Under the pieces are notes generated by a model that worked only from the letters and a program-made list of their open reading frames with translations, had not been told where the DNA came from and did not search any database. A DNA stretch of 64,000 bases. Source: Amanita rubescens (lineage: Eukaryota > Basidiomycota > Agaricomycetes > Agaricales > Amanitaceae). The position numbers were made by a program, and so were the translations under genes. The stretch lies in the NCBI GenBank assembly GCA_015039365.1, contig WION01000036.1, forward strand, positions 1 to 64,000. The letters run 5' to 3'. This document shows positions 23,642 to 35,604 of the stretch, piece after piece (within the stretch, counting starts at the first letter, position 1; each line of letters begins with the position of its first letter).

Positions 23642-26364
23642 ACCTGATCAGCCAATAAAAAACTTCTAATTAGAGCTGGACACAGCGCATGTGTCCACCT
23701 CTAGTTAGAGGCACAAAAAGAGCTAATGGGCTGCAGTGGATATTGCAGACAATATCTCCATTGAAAAAATTTTACAAGTCAAATTTCCCACACCCAGACA
23801 TATTGCCATTTCTGGAAGGTGGGGGATGTATTTGTACATGTTTCTGACATGGGAATTTGAGCACAACTTAGGAACAAGGGGATGATTGCCTTATTTGGTA
23901 AGATAGACAAGTTCCAAATAAGGTAAGCAAGCTGGGATACCATATTTGGAAGGTTATGAGGTTGTCTGTACATGTTTGTACATGTTTATGACACAAACAC
24001 TTGATAGTTTCCCTTTTTGGAAAGAGTGTCAAACTTCCAAATAAGGCAGAAAATGGTCATTCAGGGTCAAAATTCCTAAAAAGGAAATGGTTATGTAATT
24101 TCAGGGCCAATCAATTGTGTAGCCTTGGTCAGTGGCTTTCTAAATCTGGTTGTATGACAGCATTTGGTGCTGATTTCATTGAGATATTTGCTGATTGATT
24201 TTCAGGGTCAAATTTCTAAAAAAGGAAATTGATAATGTAATGTGCGCTTTAGGATCGTGGCATATTTCCAAAAATGGAAATAGCACACTTTGGGATTGCC
24301 ATTTTGGGAAATATCTGCTCACTGTTGGTGATGATGAGCAGCAAGAAAATGCAATATCTCCCTTAATACTGGATATTCCTGTGGCGCATTTTTTGGAATA
24401 CATTCCTTATATGTACATGCACCTATCCACCATGTTAGAATGTAAAAAATGTGACTGGTTTCTGTCAGAATGCAATGTGTCTTGTTCACCGTTGTCAACA
24501 GTGAGGAGAAACAAATGGCAATATCTCCATCAATACTGGTTATTTGTGTGGTGCTTTTTTTGGTATCTCCCCATTAGGGATATAGGAAGGTATTTGGCAT
24601 GTCAGAATGCAAATAGCATGTACCAATCATGCCACAGATAAATTGGTGTGCTCACTGTCTACCACAATGAGCAGCCATATCTCCACCAAAACAGGATCTT
24701 TCTGTGGTGCCTCTTTGGATTACAATTTCTTATGATAACAGAGTGTCATTCAGGGTGTCTGGAAGTAGATTGCCCTGCTGATTAATGTGTAACTTTCAGT
24801 TTCATGATAAGAGTCTGAACATGATACAGAAAGAGTGGCTAACAAGTTGACATGTCAGGAAGAATGGGACATTCCACTTGATCTTGCCTAAGGATACCCT
24901 GTTGAGACCCTCCCAATGTTTATCTTTGTTTTGTGTGATAAAAAGTGCCACAGGAAGCACTTGTTTTGGTAGAGATGTGGGTGCGCATCATGACAGACAG
25001 TGAGCACACCACTTTTATTTGTAGCATGATTGGTGTATACTACTGTGGCGCTTTTTTGGATTTGTGATCACACAAAACAAAGGTAAACATTGGGAGGGTC
25101 TCAACAGGGTATCCTTAGGCAAGATCAAGTGGAATGTCCCATTCTTCCTGACATGTCAACTTGTTAGCCACTCTTTCTGTATCATGTTCAGACTCTTATC
25201 ATGAAACTGAAAGTTACACATTAATCAGCAGGGCAATCTACTTCCAGACACCCTGAATGACACTCTGTTATCATAAGAAATTGTAATCCAAAGAGGCACC
25301 ACAGAAAGATCCTGTTTTGGTGGAGATATGGCTGCTCATTGTGGTAGACAGTGAGCACACCAATTTATCTGTGGCATGATTGGTACATGCTATTTGCATT
25401 CTGACATGCCAAATACCTTCCTATATCCCTAATGGGGAGATACCAAAAAAAGCACCACACAAATAACCAGTATTGATGGAGATATTGCCATTTGTTTCTC
25501 CTCACTGTTGACAACGGTGAGCAAGACACATTGCATTCTGACAGAAACCAGTCACATTTTTTACATTCTAACATGGTGGATAGGTGCATGTACATATAAG
25601 GAATGTATTCCAAAAAATGCGCCACAGGAATATCCAGTATTAAGGGAGATATTGCATTTTCTTGCTGCTCATCATCACCAACAGTGAGCAGATATTTCCC
25701 AAAATGGCAATCCCAAAGTGTGCTATTTCCATTTTTGGAAATATGCCACGATCCTAAAGCGCACATTACATTATCAATTTCCTTTTTTAGAAATTTGACC
25801 CTGAAAATCAATCAGCAAATATCTCAATGAAATCAGCACCAAATGCTGTCATACAACCAGATTTAGAAAGCCACTGACCAAGGCTACACAATTGATTGGC
25901 CCTGAAATTACATAACCATTTCCTTTTTAGGAATTTTGACCCTGAATGACCATTTTCTGCCTTATTTGGAAGTTTGACACTCTTTCCAAAAAGGGAAACT
26001 ATCAAGTGTTTGTGTCATAAACATGTACAAACATGTACAGACAACCTCATAACCTTCCAAATATGGTATCCCAGCTTGCTTACCTTATTTGGAACTTGTC
26101 TATCTTACCAAATAAGGCAATCATCCCCTTGTTCCTAAGTTGTGCTCAAATTCCCATGTCAGAAACATGTACAAATACATCCCCCACCTTCCAGAAATGG
26201 CAATATGTCTGGGTGTGGGAAATTTGACTTGTAAAATTTTTTCAATGGAGATATTGTCTGCAATATCCACTGCAGCCCATTAGCTCTTTTTGTGCCTCTA
26301 ACTAGAGGTGGACACATGCGCTGTGTCCAGCTCTAATTAGAAGTTTTTTATTGGCTGATCAGGT
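23642..26364. mobile_element. 2.7-kb palindromic (foldback-type) transposable element
   Basis: The left arm (23642 to about 24940) and right arm (about 25066 to 26364) are reverse complements with almost no differences; the 148-aa shadow ORFs on the two arms are identical. The ends read ACCTGATCAGCC. An 8-10-bp direct duplication flanks it, showing it moved as a unit. No transposase is encoded. The TSD length fits hAT (8) or Mutator-like (9-11) mobilisation, and arms this long recall foldback or long-TIR MULE-type elements. Within each arm a 130-bp-scale unit containing TGGAGATAT and CAGTGAGCACACCA recurs in diverged form. A transcript across it would fold into a hairpin with about 1.3 kb of duplex. 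Confidence 0.88.
24941..25065. other. central spacer (loop) of the palindrome
   Basis: About 125 bp that do not pair perfectly. It is itself a diverged copy of the arm repeat (GACAGACAGTGAGCACACCA, GCATGATTGGT), and its edges still pair weakly (GTGCCACAG with CTGTGGCGC). The element may thus have grown from nested inverted copies of the same short unit. Confidence 0.65.
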
Positions 26365-26374
26365 GAGGGTGTAC
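26365..26374. repeat. target site duplication, right of the palindrome
   Basis: Second copy of GAGGGTGTAC, identical to 23632-23641. Confidence 0.8.
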
Positions 26375-26456
26375 ACTATTTTGGGAATCTGGGATATATC
26401 AGGCATCTTGGGAACGCTCGAAGGGAGCCATCTTTATTTGCAGTGACATCCAAAGG

Positions 26457-26463
26457 TATAAAG
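26457..26463 (+). promoter_or_regulatory. TATA box of the truncated beta-trefoil gene
   Basis: TATAAAG 56-62 bp before the ATG at 26519, matching the arrangement at the intact paralogue (5006-5012). Confidence 0.55.
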
Positions 26464-26518
26464 GAAAGACAACTTCTCTGCAAATTCTAGGACTTGAACT
26501 CGGCTTACTTCTCTGACA

Positions 26519-26860
26519 ATGGGTCAAAACTACAAAATCCAAAGCGTTAAGACCAAAGAATATCTCTGTACTGTGGTCGCCGACACTGCTATCGCTACTG
26601 ATGCTACTGAGACAAACGGTGTAGTAGTAAGTTACTGTGTTTCTCCTGCATCGCATGCTCAGGTGATTGTATCGAAGGTCACTATCACTCCTGCGCTGGA
26701 TGGATCCGGCATCATCGATGATGCCGCGCTCAAATCCGCTGACGGGTTGTACATTAAGAAAGACGTAGGTCCGCCTTTTGATCTAATTGTGGCCGTTTAA
26801 CATGTTCTCGACTCATAAAGGACGATGACCTCAAATGGACCGAGAACGCTGTGAACCCGC
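26519..26860 (+). pseudogene. beta-trefoil-like gene, 3' half missing
   Basis: Paralogue of the gene at 5072. Exons 26519-26626 and 26663-26764 and the start of a third exon at 26821 splice in phase 0, exactly as in the intact copy. It shares YKIQSVKTK, VSKVTITPAL and GLYIKKD, then DDDLKWTENAVNP. The third exon runs into the left end of the hAT transposon at 26861, and no further exons are found on the far side, so about half of the protein is lost. The flanking palindrome ends only 150 bp upstream of the ATG and may affect its expression. Confidence 0.72.
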
Positions 26861-29800
26861 TAGTGAATGACACGGGTAACCCGCGGGTATTCACTTGTAT
26901 ACCCCTACCCCTACCCGGAAAAACCCGGACCCTTTCCGCCGGGTATGGGTTTCCGCCGGGTATGGGACGGGTGCGGGTACGGGTTCACAACCCGTAGGGT
27001 AAGGGTACGGGTTTAACTTTCTACGAGAAGGGCTGTATACATCCAGTAACCTATGATACAACACCCCAATCATCATCTGACCAACTTTCATCATCCTGAA
27101 CGTCAGGGAGAGAAGCTGCGTAAGTCAAATCCGACATCTTTACATAGCCTGTCCTGCTCCACGCGCCCAGACAAAGGATGGCACGTGTTGTTTCACCTGA
27201 GAGCCTGTTACGAATGTGAGAAATGAGTAATCGACCCCTGCTGAATACCCGCTCAACTGCGACAGATGAGGCTAGTGCAGTAATCAGTCTGCATCATACC
27301 AAAGTTAAAACAGAAGTACATACCGGGTATAGTCATATAATCCCTTGCCATGCGCCACAGTCGAGGGTAGGAGCCTCGATTGTTGTACCACCATGACAGC
27401 GGATCATCAACGTCCTTGATTCGTCCAGTCGAAAGGTAACGCTCGAGTTCGTCCATGAACTCGCCTTCGTCCGAATCCGAGCTTGAGTCTCCTTTGCGCT
27501 TGCGCTTCGATGTATCGGCATCGCTCTCTGAATCGGATACTAGTTTCTAGGTATAGAAGTATGTTAGAAACAGATATAAAAGCATAGTAATAGAAACTCA
27601 CCTTTCTTTTTGATTTCGACGCGTCGGTCTTGGCCGTCGCCGGCTTTTGAACTACATAATCCTTATACATGCGCCAGAATTCTTCCTTCACGATCGTTCT
27701 CGCCGTTTCAATCCACTCCTTACTCCAACCCTGCTTTTCGAAGTACTTCAGTTTGTATTTTGGATGGAGAACTAGTAACGAATCAACGTTAGCGTAGATA
27801 AGGTTTCTAATAGAAAAGCTTACCCATGGCAATCCGATATACTTCAGAGTCGTCCGTCAGGGAGTAGTACTTGTTCAGCAATTTCTGGCCAAGTGAAAGC
27901 GCGGCTCGAATTGCTGGCGAATACCTGCTGTTTTTCATGAGCGAAGTGATCTCGCTATACATTCTGTCCATTGCTGGAATGACTGTCGCAGGGCAGGGTG
28001 TATCAGTGGAAAACTGTAGCGTTACGAGCTTAAAGCTCTGTGAAGTTGATCAGATTCCAACGACGAAGCCAATAAGTTATACTCACCTTGAGACAATCCT
28101 TTAGCTGCTTAACGATTTCCCATTCTGCCTCGGAAACCTCATATTCACGAAGTTTCAGCGACCGTTCACCTGTAATCTGGTCAATAGCCTCACGATACTT
28201 GTATGCAAATCGGAGCATATCATATGTCGAGTTCCAGCGAGTTGATACGTCACGTGGCATCATGCGAACAGTAAGCGCCTTCTTGGGGTCTGGTGCATTT
28301 GACGCGAGTGCCTCGATTATACTCTTCCACCGAGGCTTAATGATAGAAGGTGAGTTCTTAATGGCGTATGCGAGTTTCCTCAGCTAAAGCGGTAAACGAT
28401 ATGTTGCCAGCAGCGTGTGGTGATTGAAGACAGCCAGGTGCGTCGGAGATTGCCGTGAATGGGAGATAAGCCGAGTACACGCGGGCGGAGGGAGAGCGGA
28501 AGAGTGAGTGGGCATAGGGTTTACCTTGACAGCGGTGAGAACGAACCTTGTAGAGAACACGTTGCACAGGTACGACTTCCTCCGTCACGGCCGCGATGTC
28601 ATCCTTCATCATCTCTTCAAATTCTTCAGCTTCAGCATCGTCCTCGGCTTCTTCACCGTTATCCATTTCCCGTTCCTCTCTTTCATCTGAGTCGTCGTCG
28701 TCTGTTTCACATTCCTGATCACCATCAACTGGTTCCAGTGACTTATCGGAATCACTGCTCTTCTTTTTTTTCTTCGGTCCGTCAAACTGCCTCAAGACAA
28801 TCTTGACAACGAGATTGACGATATGCGCGAGACATCGCGCCCGATTTACAGGTCCCGGGAATGCAACAATAAGATTTGCAAGGGCGGCGACCATCGCGTC
28901 GTTTGCACTGGCGTTATCGCACGTCAGTCCAAGGATCTACCAGTAGTAAGTCAGCACTGTGTCGCATACAACTAGAGTTTATTTAGCTAACTCTTACCTT
29001 ATCAGAAATTCCGAAGTCGTCGAGTATATTGGCGATTGCTGTGGCAAGATTTTGTCCGGAGTGCGACCGTGCGAGTTCCAAAATGTCCAACAGATTGCAA
29101 GCGGGGACACCGTTTTCCTCAAAATGGACGGTCAAAGCTATGAAAGCTTTGCCGTTGGGAGAGGTCCATGCATCGGTTGCGAAATTCAGGCGACCATCGT
29201 ATTCCTTTCGCATTTGGTGAGTCATTTGTATAGTACTTTACAAGACCAACTGACCTGTAACATAGTGGCAACCCGAGACTTGACGCGCCGGAAAACAACG
29301 TGAATGTCACGCGCGACAGTCCGTGCGCGAGGGATACGGTAGCTTGGGCGACCGGTTTTCATTAGACGATGAAAGCCACCATCCTCGACAATATCCATGC
29401 ATCGTAAATCCTCGCAGACCCACCGCACGCATTCAACACTGAAATTAGAGGGAAGTAAGCGCCAAATCTCTAATCAAGCATCAATATGAGTCATGACTCA
29501 CCGAGTCTCAGCATATGTATGTTGCCGTATCGAGTATGTTTCTTTGCCCTTACCCGTTCGCTCGAAACAGGCAGTTATCGTCCCATCCTTCGATTTTTTT
29601 GCAGTACCAAGACCTGCACGAATACTGTTGATATCCCAACCTTTGTCCTTCACTGCGTCGTAAGCCTCCGTAATGAGTGATAATCCCCAACATTTTTTTG
29701 CGTGTTTGCGCAAATTAGAAGTTGATTTCTTATCTCCGGTGTCTAGGTATCGTCGAACAATACGGGGCCTTGCTCCCTTTCCTAAACAATGTGGTGCACC

Positions 29801-30865
29801 ACATTTGAACTCGTGGCATATCCGGCGATCAATAGTTGCAATGGAGGGACGGGGCTCGAAGAACGCGTAAATGGGTGCTGTCCAATCCTTGGCTAAACGC
29901 TCTGGCAGGTACGTGTCAACAGAAGCTAAAAATGGCAGTCGAGATAACTTACCAAGCTGATGTTCAGGGCTTTCTTTGGGCGGCGCATCCGGCGCTTCGA
30001 CTTCTGAATCATCATTATCATTATTACGGGTTGATGCCCTGCTGACTGCCCGTGATGAGCCATTTGTAGATGCTGCTGCTGTCTTCGGCTGGTGTGCGCG
30101 GAGACTAACAACTTGGATATCACTATCATCTTCATCAGATGACTGATGGTCGCGCTGAGGTACGGTTTTCTTTGGTTGGTGCCTGCGAGAGTTATGATTG
30201 ACCTCGGCATCATCATTGCCAGATTTGTCGCCCGACGGCTCAGGGTTCGACTGATGGTTGCGCTGAGGTATGGTTTTCTTTTGTTGGTGCCTGCGAGAAG
30301 GATGATTGACCTCAACATCATCATTGCCAGATTCGTCGCCCGAGGGTTCAGGGTTGCCACCGTCCCGGGATGGCAAGGGCAGTGGGACACCACGTCCAGG
30401 GTGAGTCCTGACTGTAGCATCACCGTTCAATGACTGACTTTCTGTCTCTGAGGGGTTGACAGTTTTCTTTATCCGCTTGATAGTCTCGTTTTTGTCTGCC
30501 GAAGCATTATCCTCGTTGGTGATGTAGGATGTAAGTTTCCTTTTCCGAGGTTGATCCAAAATGAGTGAAGGGTCGACCTCATCACGCGCCATGGTGAGGT
30601 CGGAGTAGGGGCCTTATCTTTCTTTTGTATTTCTGATTATATTTTTTCTGTCTATGTTGCAACGTCATGTACTGTACAGTTTTGATGGCGGCATATCATG
30701 ATGCCGTGCCATTTCCAAATTAAGCATACCCGCTTCGGCGGGTACGGGTTTTAGCCTTTACGGGTACGGGTCATGTGTGGGTACATGACTATGGACCCTG
30801 GCCCGTACCCGTCATACCCCTACCCCCATACCCCTGCGGGTCCACCATACCCGTGTCAATCACTA
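26861..30865 (-). mobile_element. autonomous-looking hAT transposon, 4.0 kb
   Basis: Terminal inverted repeats TAGTGAATGACACGGGTA (left) and TAGTGATTGACACGGGTA (right, reversed) bound the element. Both subterminal regions are packed with ACCCG/CGGGT repeats (26880-27010 and 30725-30860). One hAT transposase gene fills the interior on the minus strand. The expected 8-bp target duplication is absent: GAACCCGC lies to the left and GCAGTTAG to the right. The two flanks hold halves of two different genes, which suggests recombination or a deletion after insertion. Confidence 0.88.
27051..30592 (-). CDS. hAT-family transposase
   Basis: A spliced gene of roughly 900 residues on the minus strand. 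The N-terminus (MARDEVDPSLILDQPRKRK) is basic, acidic and repetitive, with two HQSNPEPSGD-like repeats around 30.2-30.4 kb. A BED-type zinc finger follows (CGAPHCLGKG ... LRKHAKKCW). The RNase-H core shows FATDAWTSPNGKAF (first Asp) and LGLTCDNASANDAM (second Asp), an acidic insertion (DDDDSDEREEREMDNGEEAE), and DVSTRWNSTYDMLRF. The C-terminal hAT dimerisation domain reads SSVAVERVFSRGRLLISH then IRNRLSGETT. It stops at 27051 after a DDESWSDDDW tail. I find no frameshift in the spliced frame, so the enzyme could be active. Confidence 0.85.
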
Positions 30866-32724
30866 GCAGTTAGTAAATCTTCCAAGTTAATTTCATCCCG
30901 AGTTGACACCTCCGGCATGCTGCCACAGCGATGATGTGCCATGGGGTGTTGCGAGACTGACCTCGCCCAAGCAGCTTCCGTACGTGACGCTGCCTTTTGA
31001 GCTCTCCTTAACTCGTTTGACTAAATTGTTTTGTCAATAGGGGCGGGACCGGTGGCTCTACTTTCAAATCTTTCCTGGACCCCAACGGCGGAAAGGGTGT
31101 GGATATTTACGTTATCGGTATGTGATCCTTGTTAGTAGTCTTAACACTTGTCATCATTGTTCACTCCCATGTACACCTAGATTCTGGTAAGTCTCAATCA
31201 TCTGCTGAATGTTTATGTTGGTGAAAGCAATTCCAATCAGGTGTCTCTATTGGCCACGTACGTATGCTCCCCCCCCCCAACACTTACTCCCATTCGTGGC
31301 CAGGATGACTTTGGTGGACGTGCTTCTTGGACCAACTTTGAAAACACAAAGTCAGTTTTTACTTTTTAATTATGGGATTTTTGGCCAACTGTGTTTAGCA
31401 CATTCGATGGCGAAACCCCCTTAGTGTATGTAGCATATTTCAAACCTTCAAGTTTGTCCAATGATGGGATTTTTGGACTTCGTAGAAAAAGTGACTTTAA
31501 TGGACATGGAACCCATGTAGCGTATGTATTTCTCCTATACCTTAGTTCCGCTACTCCAAGTCTTGACTCGGAATTGTAGTGGGATTGCCGCTGGCAAGAA
31601 ATACGGTGTTGCCAAGGTGTGTACTAGTTCAAACAATGTTTCCCAACAAAATAGACATAGTTGATCATTATTAAATTCTATGAAACCATTAAAGGCTGCC
31701 AGGATCATTGCAATCAAGGTCCTAGGGACTGCACCATGGGTGTACAACTTCCCCGCAGAGTAAATGGCCTTTACAGTGCCCCGTAAAAATATTCGTCTGA
31801 CAGACAAAACCTTCCAGAATGCCAAACAGCTCACTTATGTGAGTGTGGGTGATGTTTTTTCTGTCCCTGACCGACAAATCCCTCTCGGATTTAGTGTGAG
31901 AGGTATGCGGAAGGTGTCACAACTGGCACGGGCCGCATGGCGGGATTCGAGACGCCATTCCATCTTAAACCTCTCGATAGACATGCCGCTTCCCAATGAC
32001 TATGCGAACTATGCTCAATCATTGCATCAAATGATTGGTTCGGTAGGGAAATACCTGTCCTCTGCCAATTGCTCTTCTAATCACAACTACTCCTTCCAAA
32101 CGTTAGGTTACTAATGCAGGAGTTCATGTTGTGGTGTGCTCTCATGTTATTTTGTTATTTAAACAAGCGACTCTATCTCATGGTCTAGATCGCGAAAGGA
32201 AATGATAACAAAAATATCCAATATACGAATACGACCGACGCGATCCATGTCGGTGCATCTACCATCGAGGACAGACGATGGGTAGATTCATGGGGAAGTT
32301 CGGATTATGGCCGCGGTGTTGATTTGTTTGCCCCCGGTGCTAGCATCTACAGTGCGAGTAACAAAGATGCACAGTTATCGATCCGTATGTCGGGCTCATC
32401 GATGGTGAGCCTGATCCCGAGGGAGAGGCCGCCTCGAAACTAACTACACCACACACTCAGGCTACCCCCAATGTTGCTGGCATCATTGCATGCCTGATCA
32501 GCGCGGACTTTAGAAATCGCTTGACACCACGGGAAATGAAGCAGAAAGTCCTGGACTTGGCAGAGAGAGATGGTATGGACCGTATGAGACTTGGTAAGAA
32601 TTTCTTGACTCCGATAGCGTGTCCATCACGTTCTTACTCACACCCCTTCAAATTATAAGATGAAAGGGCTCTAATCACTGGTACTACCACACGTTTAGCA
32701 TCCCTGGTCCTGGTCCCGCGGTAG
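30866..32724 (+). pseudogene. subtilisin-like serine protease (S8A), 5'-truncated
   Basis: The coding signal begins just after the hAT end with DDVPWGVARLTSPKQLP, which in secreted proteinase-K-type subtilases follows the propeptide. Signal peptide and I9 propeptide are missing. Many small exons then read GGSTFKSFLDPNGGKGVDIY, the catalytic Asp block VIDSGVSIGH (Asp on a 6-nt micro-exon at 31191-31196), FGGRASWTNF, the catalytic His block FNGHGTHVAGIAAGKKYGVA, AARIIAIKVLGTAPW, the oxyanion Asn region KGNDN, DLFAPGASIYSAS and the catalytic Ser block MSGSSMATPNVAGIIACLIS. The usual GTSMA is GSSMA here. The stop is at 32724. Downstream exons look intact, so the loss is at the 5' end. Confidence 0.75.
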
Positions 32725-33593
32725 TGGGTCATGGCAGGACGCGGTGTGATCATGTGTTTCTGCGAAGGGCTAAACATTTTTGGTACGAATTTTAACAAGA
32801 ATCATGTAGTACTAGTAGTGGAGTGTGCTGTGGAATGATATGGTTGCAGAAAGCGGCCGTTGAACATACTACATAGTGAATTCAAGCAACTCCGAGTCAG
32901 CGCTGATTTGTCAGCACGTAGCGTTGCCTCCCCAGTCTTCCTCGCTTTCCAAAGCTCTCTTGCTCGCCCGCCTCCCCATTTACTCCCTCGTTAAATCACG
33001 CAGAAGTCGAGAAACAGATGCGGGAGGACGTGCAGCATTGGCGTTGAGGTATATATGCTTCGTGGCGTCTTGCCATTTATATTCTCGTCCTACTACTAAC
33101 ATCTCTGGAACGGGAGCATCGCATATGTCGCGGTAAAGGGTCTTAACTTAACATTAAAGTTCATAAATGCAAAACTGGGTCAGATTCGACAGTTCTTCCT
33201 CTTCTCCGCCCGCTGTGTGGTGAGGTTCTCCGCGGCTACACGAACTGAGTCTCGTAGTCATTTGTGTTTTGGATCGTCCATGTTTGGCTTGACGATGGGT
33301 AAGGCAGGAGTTGACAAGGCTGGAAATGCTCAGCCGAAGCCGCACGTCTCTTGAGCGATATTAACATGTTTGTCCTGCTGTCTTGCACTTACAGGCGTAC
33401 TGATTGTTTCGCGTCCTGCCGCACCTGCGTTGGAAGGACCGCACATTCAAGAGCTTGAAGGAAAGGTTTCGAATGAGGACGGACGGAACAGACTGTAATA
33501 ACTCCACCTCAAATCCAAGAATGAATAATAAGCGAGAGAAGCCTACCTTGAATTCAGCTAGCACATACGGCCTCACCTCATTCCTTTGATTTA
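32725..33593. other. intergenic
   Basis: No gene recognised on either strand; only short ORFs below 90 aa. The right edge is the proposed left end of the giant KDZ unit. Confidence 0.4.
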
Positions 33594-33669
33594 TTGCAAG
33601 ATTTTCTTCTGATTACAATACCATCAAATTGCAACATGTATTCTAATTAGAAAGTAATGCTGCTGTTGC

Positions 33670-34860
33670 AACATGTCAGCCCCTCAGCCCATCATCCACG
33701 TCCACGAGTCACGTGCCCCCGCAACTTATTCTGCAACCCCCAGCGCTCCCGCTCACCGTCTACAGTTGCAACACGTTGTGAAACCGCCACTCCCGCTCAC
33801 CATCCCGTTGCAACTCAACTAGCCCAGTCCCTGAACCGTGATGCGCCGCGCTCCCGCCCACCATCTACAGTTGCAACACATTGTGAAACCGCCACTCCCT
33901 CCCGCTCACCATCCCGTTGCAACTCAACTAGCGGTGATGCGCCGCGCTCCCGCTCACCATCTACAGTTGCAACACGTTGTGAAACCGCCACAAGTCCCGC
34001 TCACCATCCCGTTGCAACTCAACTAGCCCAGTCCCTGAACCGTGATGCGCCGCGCTCCCGCTCACCATCTACAGTTGCAACACGTTGTGAAACCGCCACG
34101 AGTCCCGCTCACCATCCCGTTGCAACTCAACTAGCCCAGTCCCTGAACCGTGATGCACCCCTCGCCCACCTCATTTGAACACACGCTGCAATCCCCCTCA
34201 CCATTTGGTTGCAACAGCTAACCCTGTCCCCCAGCCACAATTTATGTTGCAACATGACGTCTCGCTGACCTGTGCCCGCCGTATAACCTTGTTGCAATAC
34301 GCCTCCTCATTGTCTACTAGTTGCAACGGCGGCTAGCGCAGTTCACCACTTCCACTCACGGTCTAATTGCAACAATTGATGTCCCCGAGCCATGATTTCC
34401 GTTGCAACATGTCGTCTCGCTGACTCGGGCTTGTGCGCGCCTCGTAACCCTGTCGCAATGCTCTTGGCGACCGCTCACCATCTAGTTGCGATGGCTAGCG
34501 GCCCCCACCCGCTGCTGCCCAGTTGCAACAGATAATCTAGTCCCTGAGCTATGATTTCTGTTGCAACATGCTGTCTCGCTAACCGGTGCCTGCCTCGTAC
34601 CTCCCTTGCAACTGTCGCTCCTGCTCTAGTAGCCCAGTCCCACCGTCTCGCTCACCGTCTAGTTGCAACGGCTAGCGCAGTCCGCCGCTTCCACTCTATC
34701 GTCTAATTGCAACAGCTGCCACGATTTCTGTTGCAACATGTTGTCTCGCTGACCTGTGCCTCATACTCCTGTTGCAACCGCTAGTTGCAACAGCCCAGTC
34801 CCCTCGTCTCAATTAGCCATTAGATACCGTAGCCCTGACATGCTCACGCAGTTGCAACAG
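33670..34860. repeat. left GTTGCAAC array with a 100-bp minisatellite core
   Basis: From about 33740 to 34160 a unit of about 100 bp is repeated four times (CCGCTCACC..CTACAGTTGCAACACGTTGTGAAACCGCC.., CCCGTTGCAACTCAACTAGCC, CAGTCCCTGAACCGTGATGCG). From 34160 to 34860 the repeats are more degenerate, but GTTGCAAC recurs every 30-60 bp. GTTGCAAC is its own reverse complement. The 173-aa ORF across it is a repeat by-product. Confidence 0.85.
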
Positions 34861-35207
34861 AGATATAATTGATACACCTTACCGTTATGAACTAGTTTTG
34901 GTCAATTGAATATGTTCCTGACACTAGTCTACTAAGACAGCATAACATTACCATTTGTATGGAGTGACATAAAGTAAGACGGCGTTACAACAGAAGTCCT
35001 GTTGCAACGAACTGGTACGAAAAAGGAAAAAAAAGACTACTACCACTGCCAAAACTAAACCTTCTTTCTCGATCGCTTTGCCGCTGGTCCCTCCCAACGA
35101 GTCTCATCGGCCATTTGCCGAGGTTTATGAGCACGGGTTGCACCTTCTGGTAGCACAAACGATGCATCTATTTCATCTTTCCGAGCACGCTTGCGTGGTT
35201 TCGCCGG

Positions 35208-35604
35208 TGTAACGAGCCGATTCCGGCTACGTTGGAACCGATCTCCGAAACCTTCCGAAGCTCCCCGAAGCACTCCGAGCCTATGCTCGATCCCGGAGGA
35301 TGATCGTTTGTGTTCGGATGCACGCACAGGCCTCGGACTCGGTGCAGGATTCATCACATGGTCACCTCGTGCCTCCGTAGTATATATACCATTGTGTATG
35401 TAGTTGTAGTTAGCGAATTATCACCCCATCTGCGTTCCGAGTTCGATTCCTTTCGTTCCCTTCGTTCCTCGGTGCTTCGGACACCTTCCACTCGTTCACC
35501 TTCGTCTTCGGCACTCTCTCTGCCTCCGAGGCACCCCCAGGACTGACCTCCGAAGCCCCTTTGGCCGAACGCACTTCCGCATCGGCCTTCTTCTGATCGT
35601 TTCA
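35208..35604 (+). repeat. left LTR
   Basis: TG..CA-bounded, 397 bp. It contains TATATATA at about 35380, a plausible promoter core. It is rich in CTTCGG/TCCGAAG palindromic bits (CTCCGA, TTCCGAAG), giving it strong secondary-structure potential. Confidence 0.88.

Noticed and set aside
24195..25811. Two identical 148-aa ORFs on opposite strands
   Set aside because: They are the same sequence on the two palindrome arms, without domains or codon character; shadows of the repeat.
33657..34178. 173-aa Pro/Ser/His-rich ORF
   Set aside because: It is read through the 100-bp minisatellite; repeat periodicity explains the open frame.
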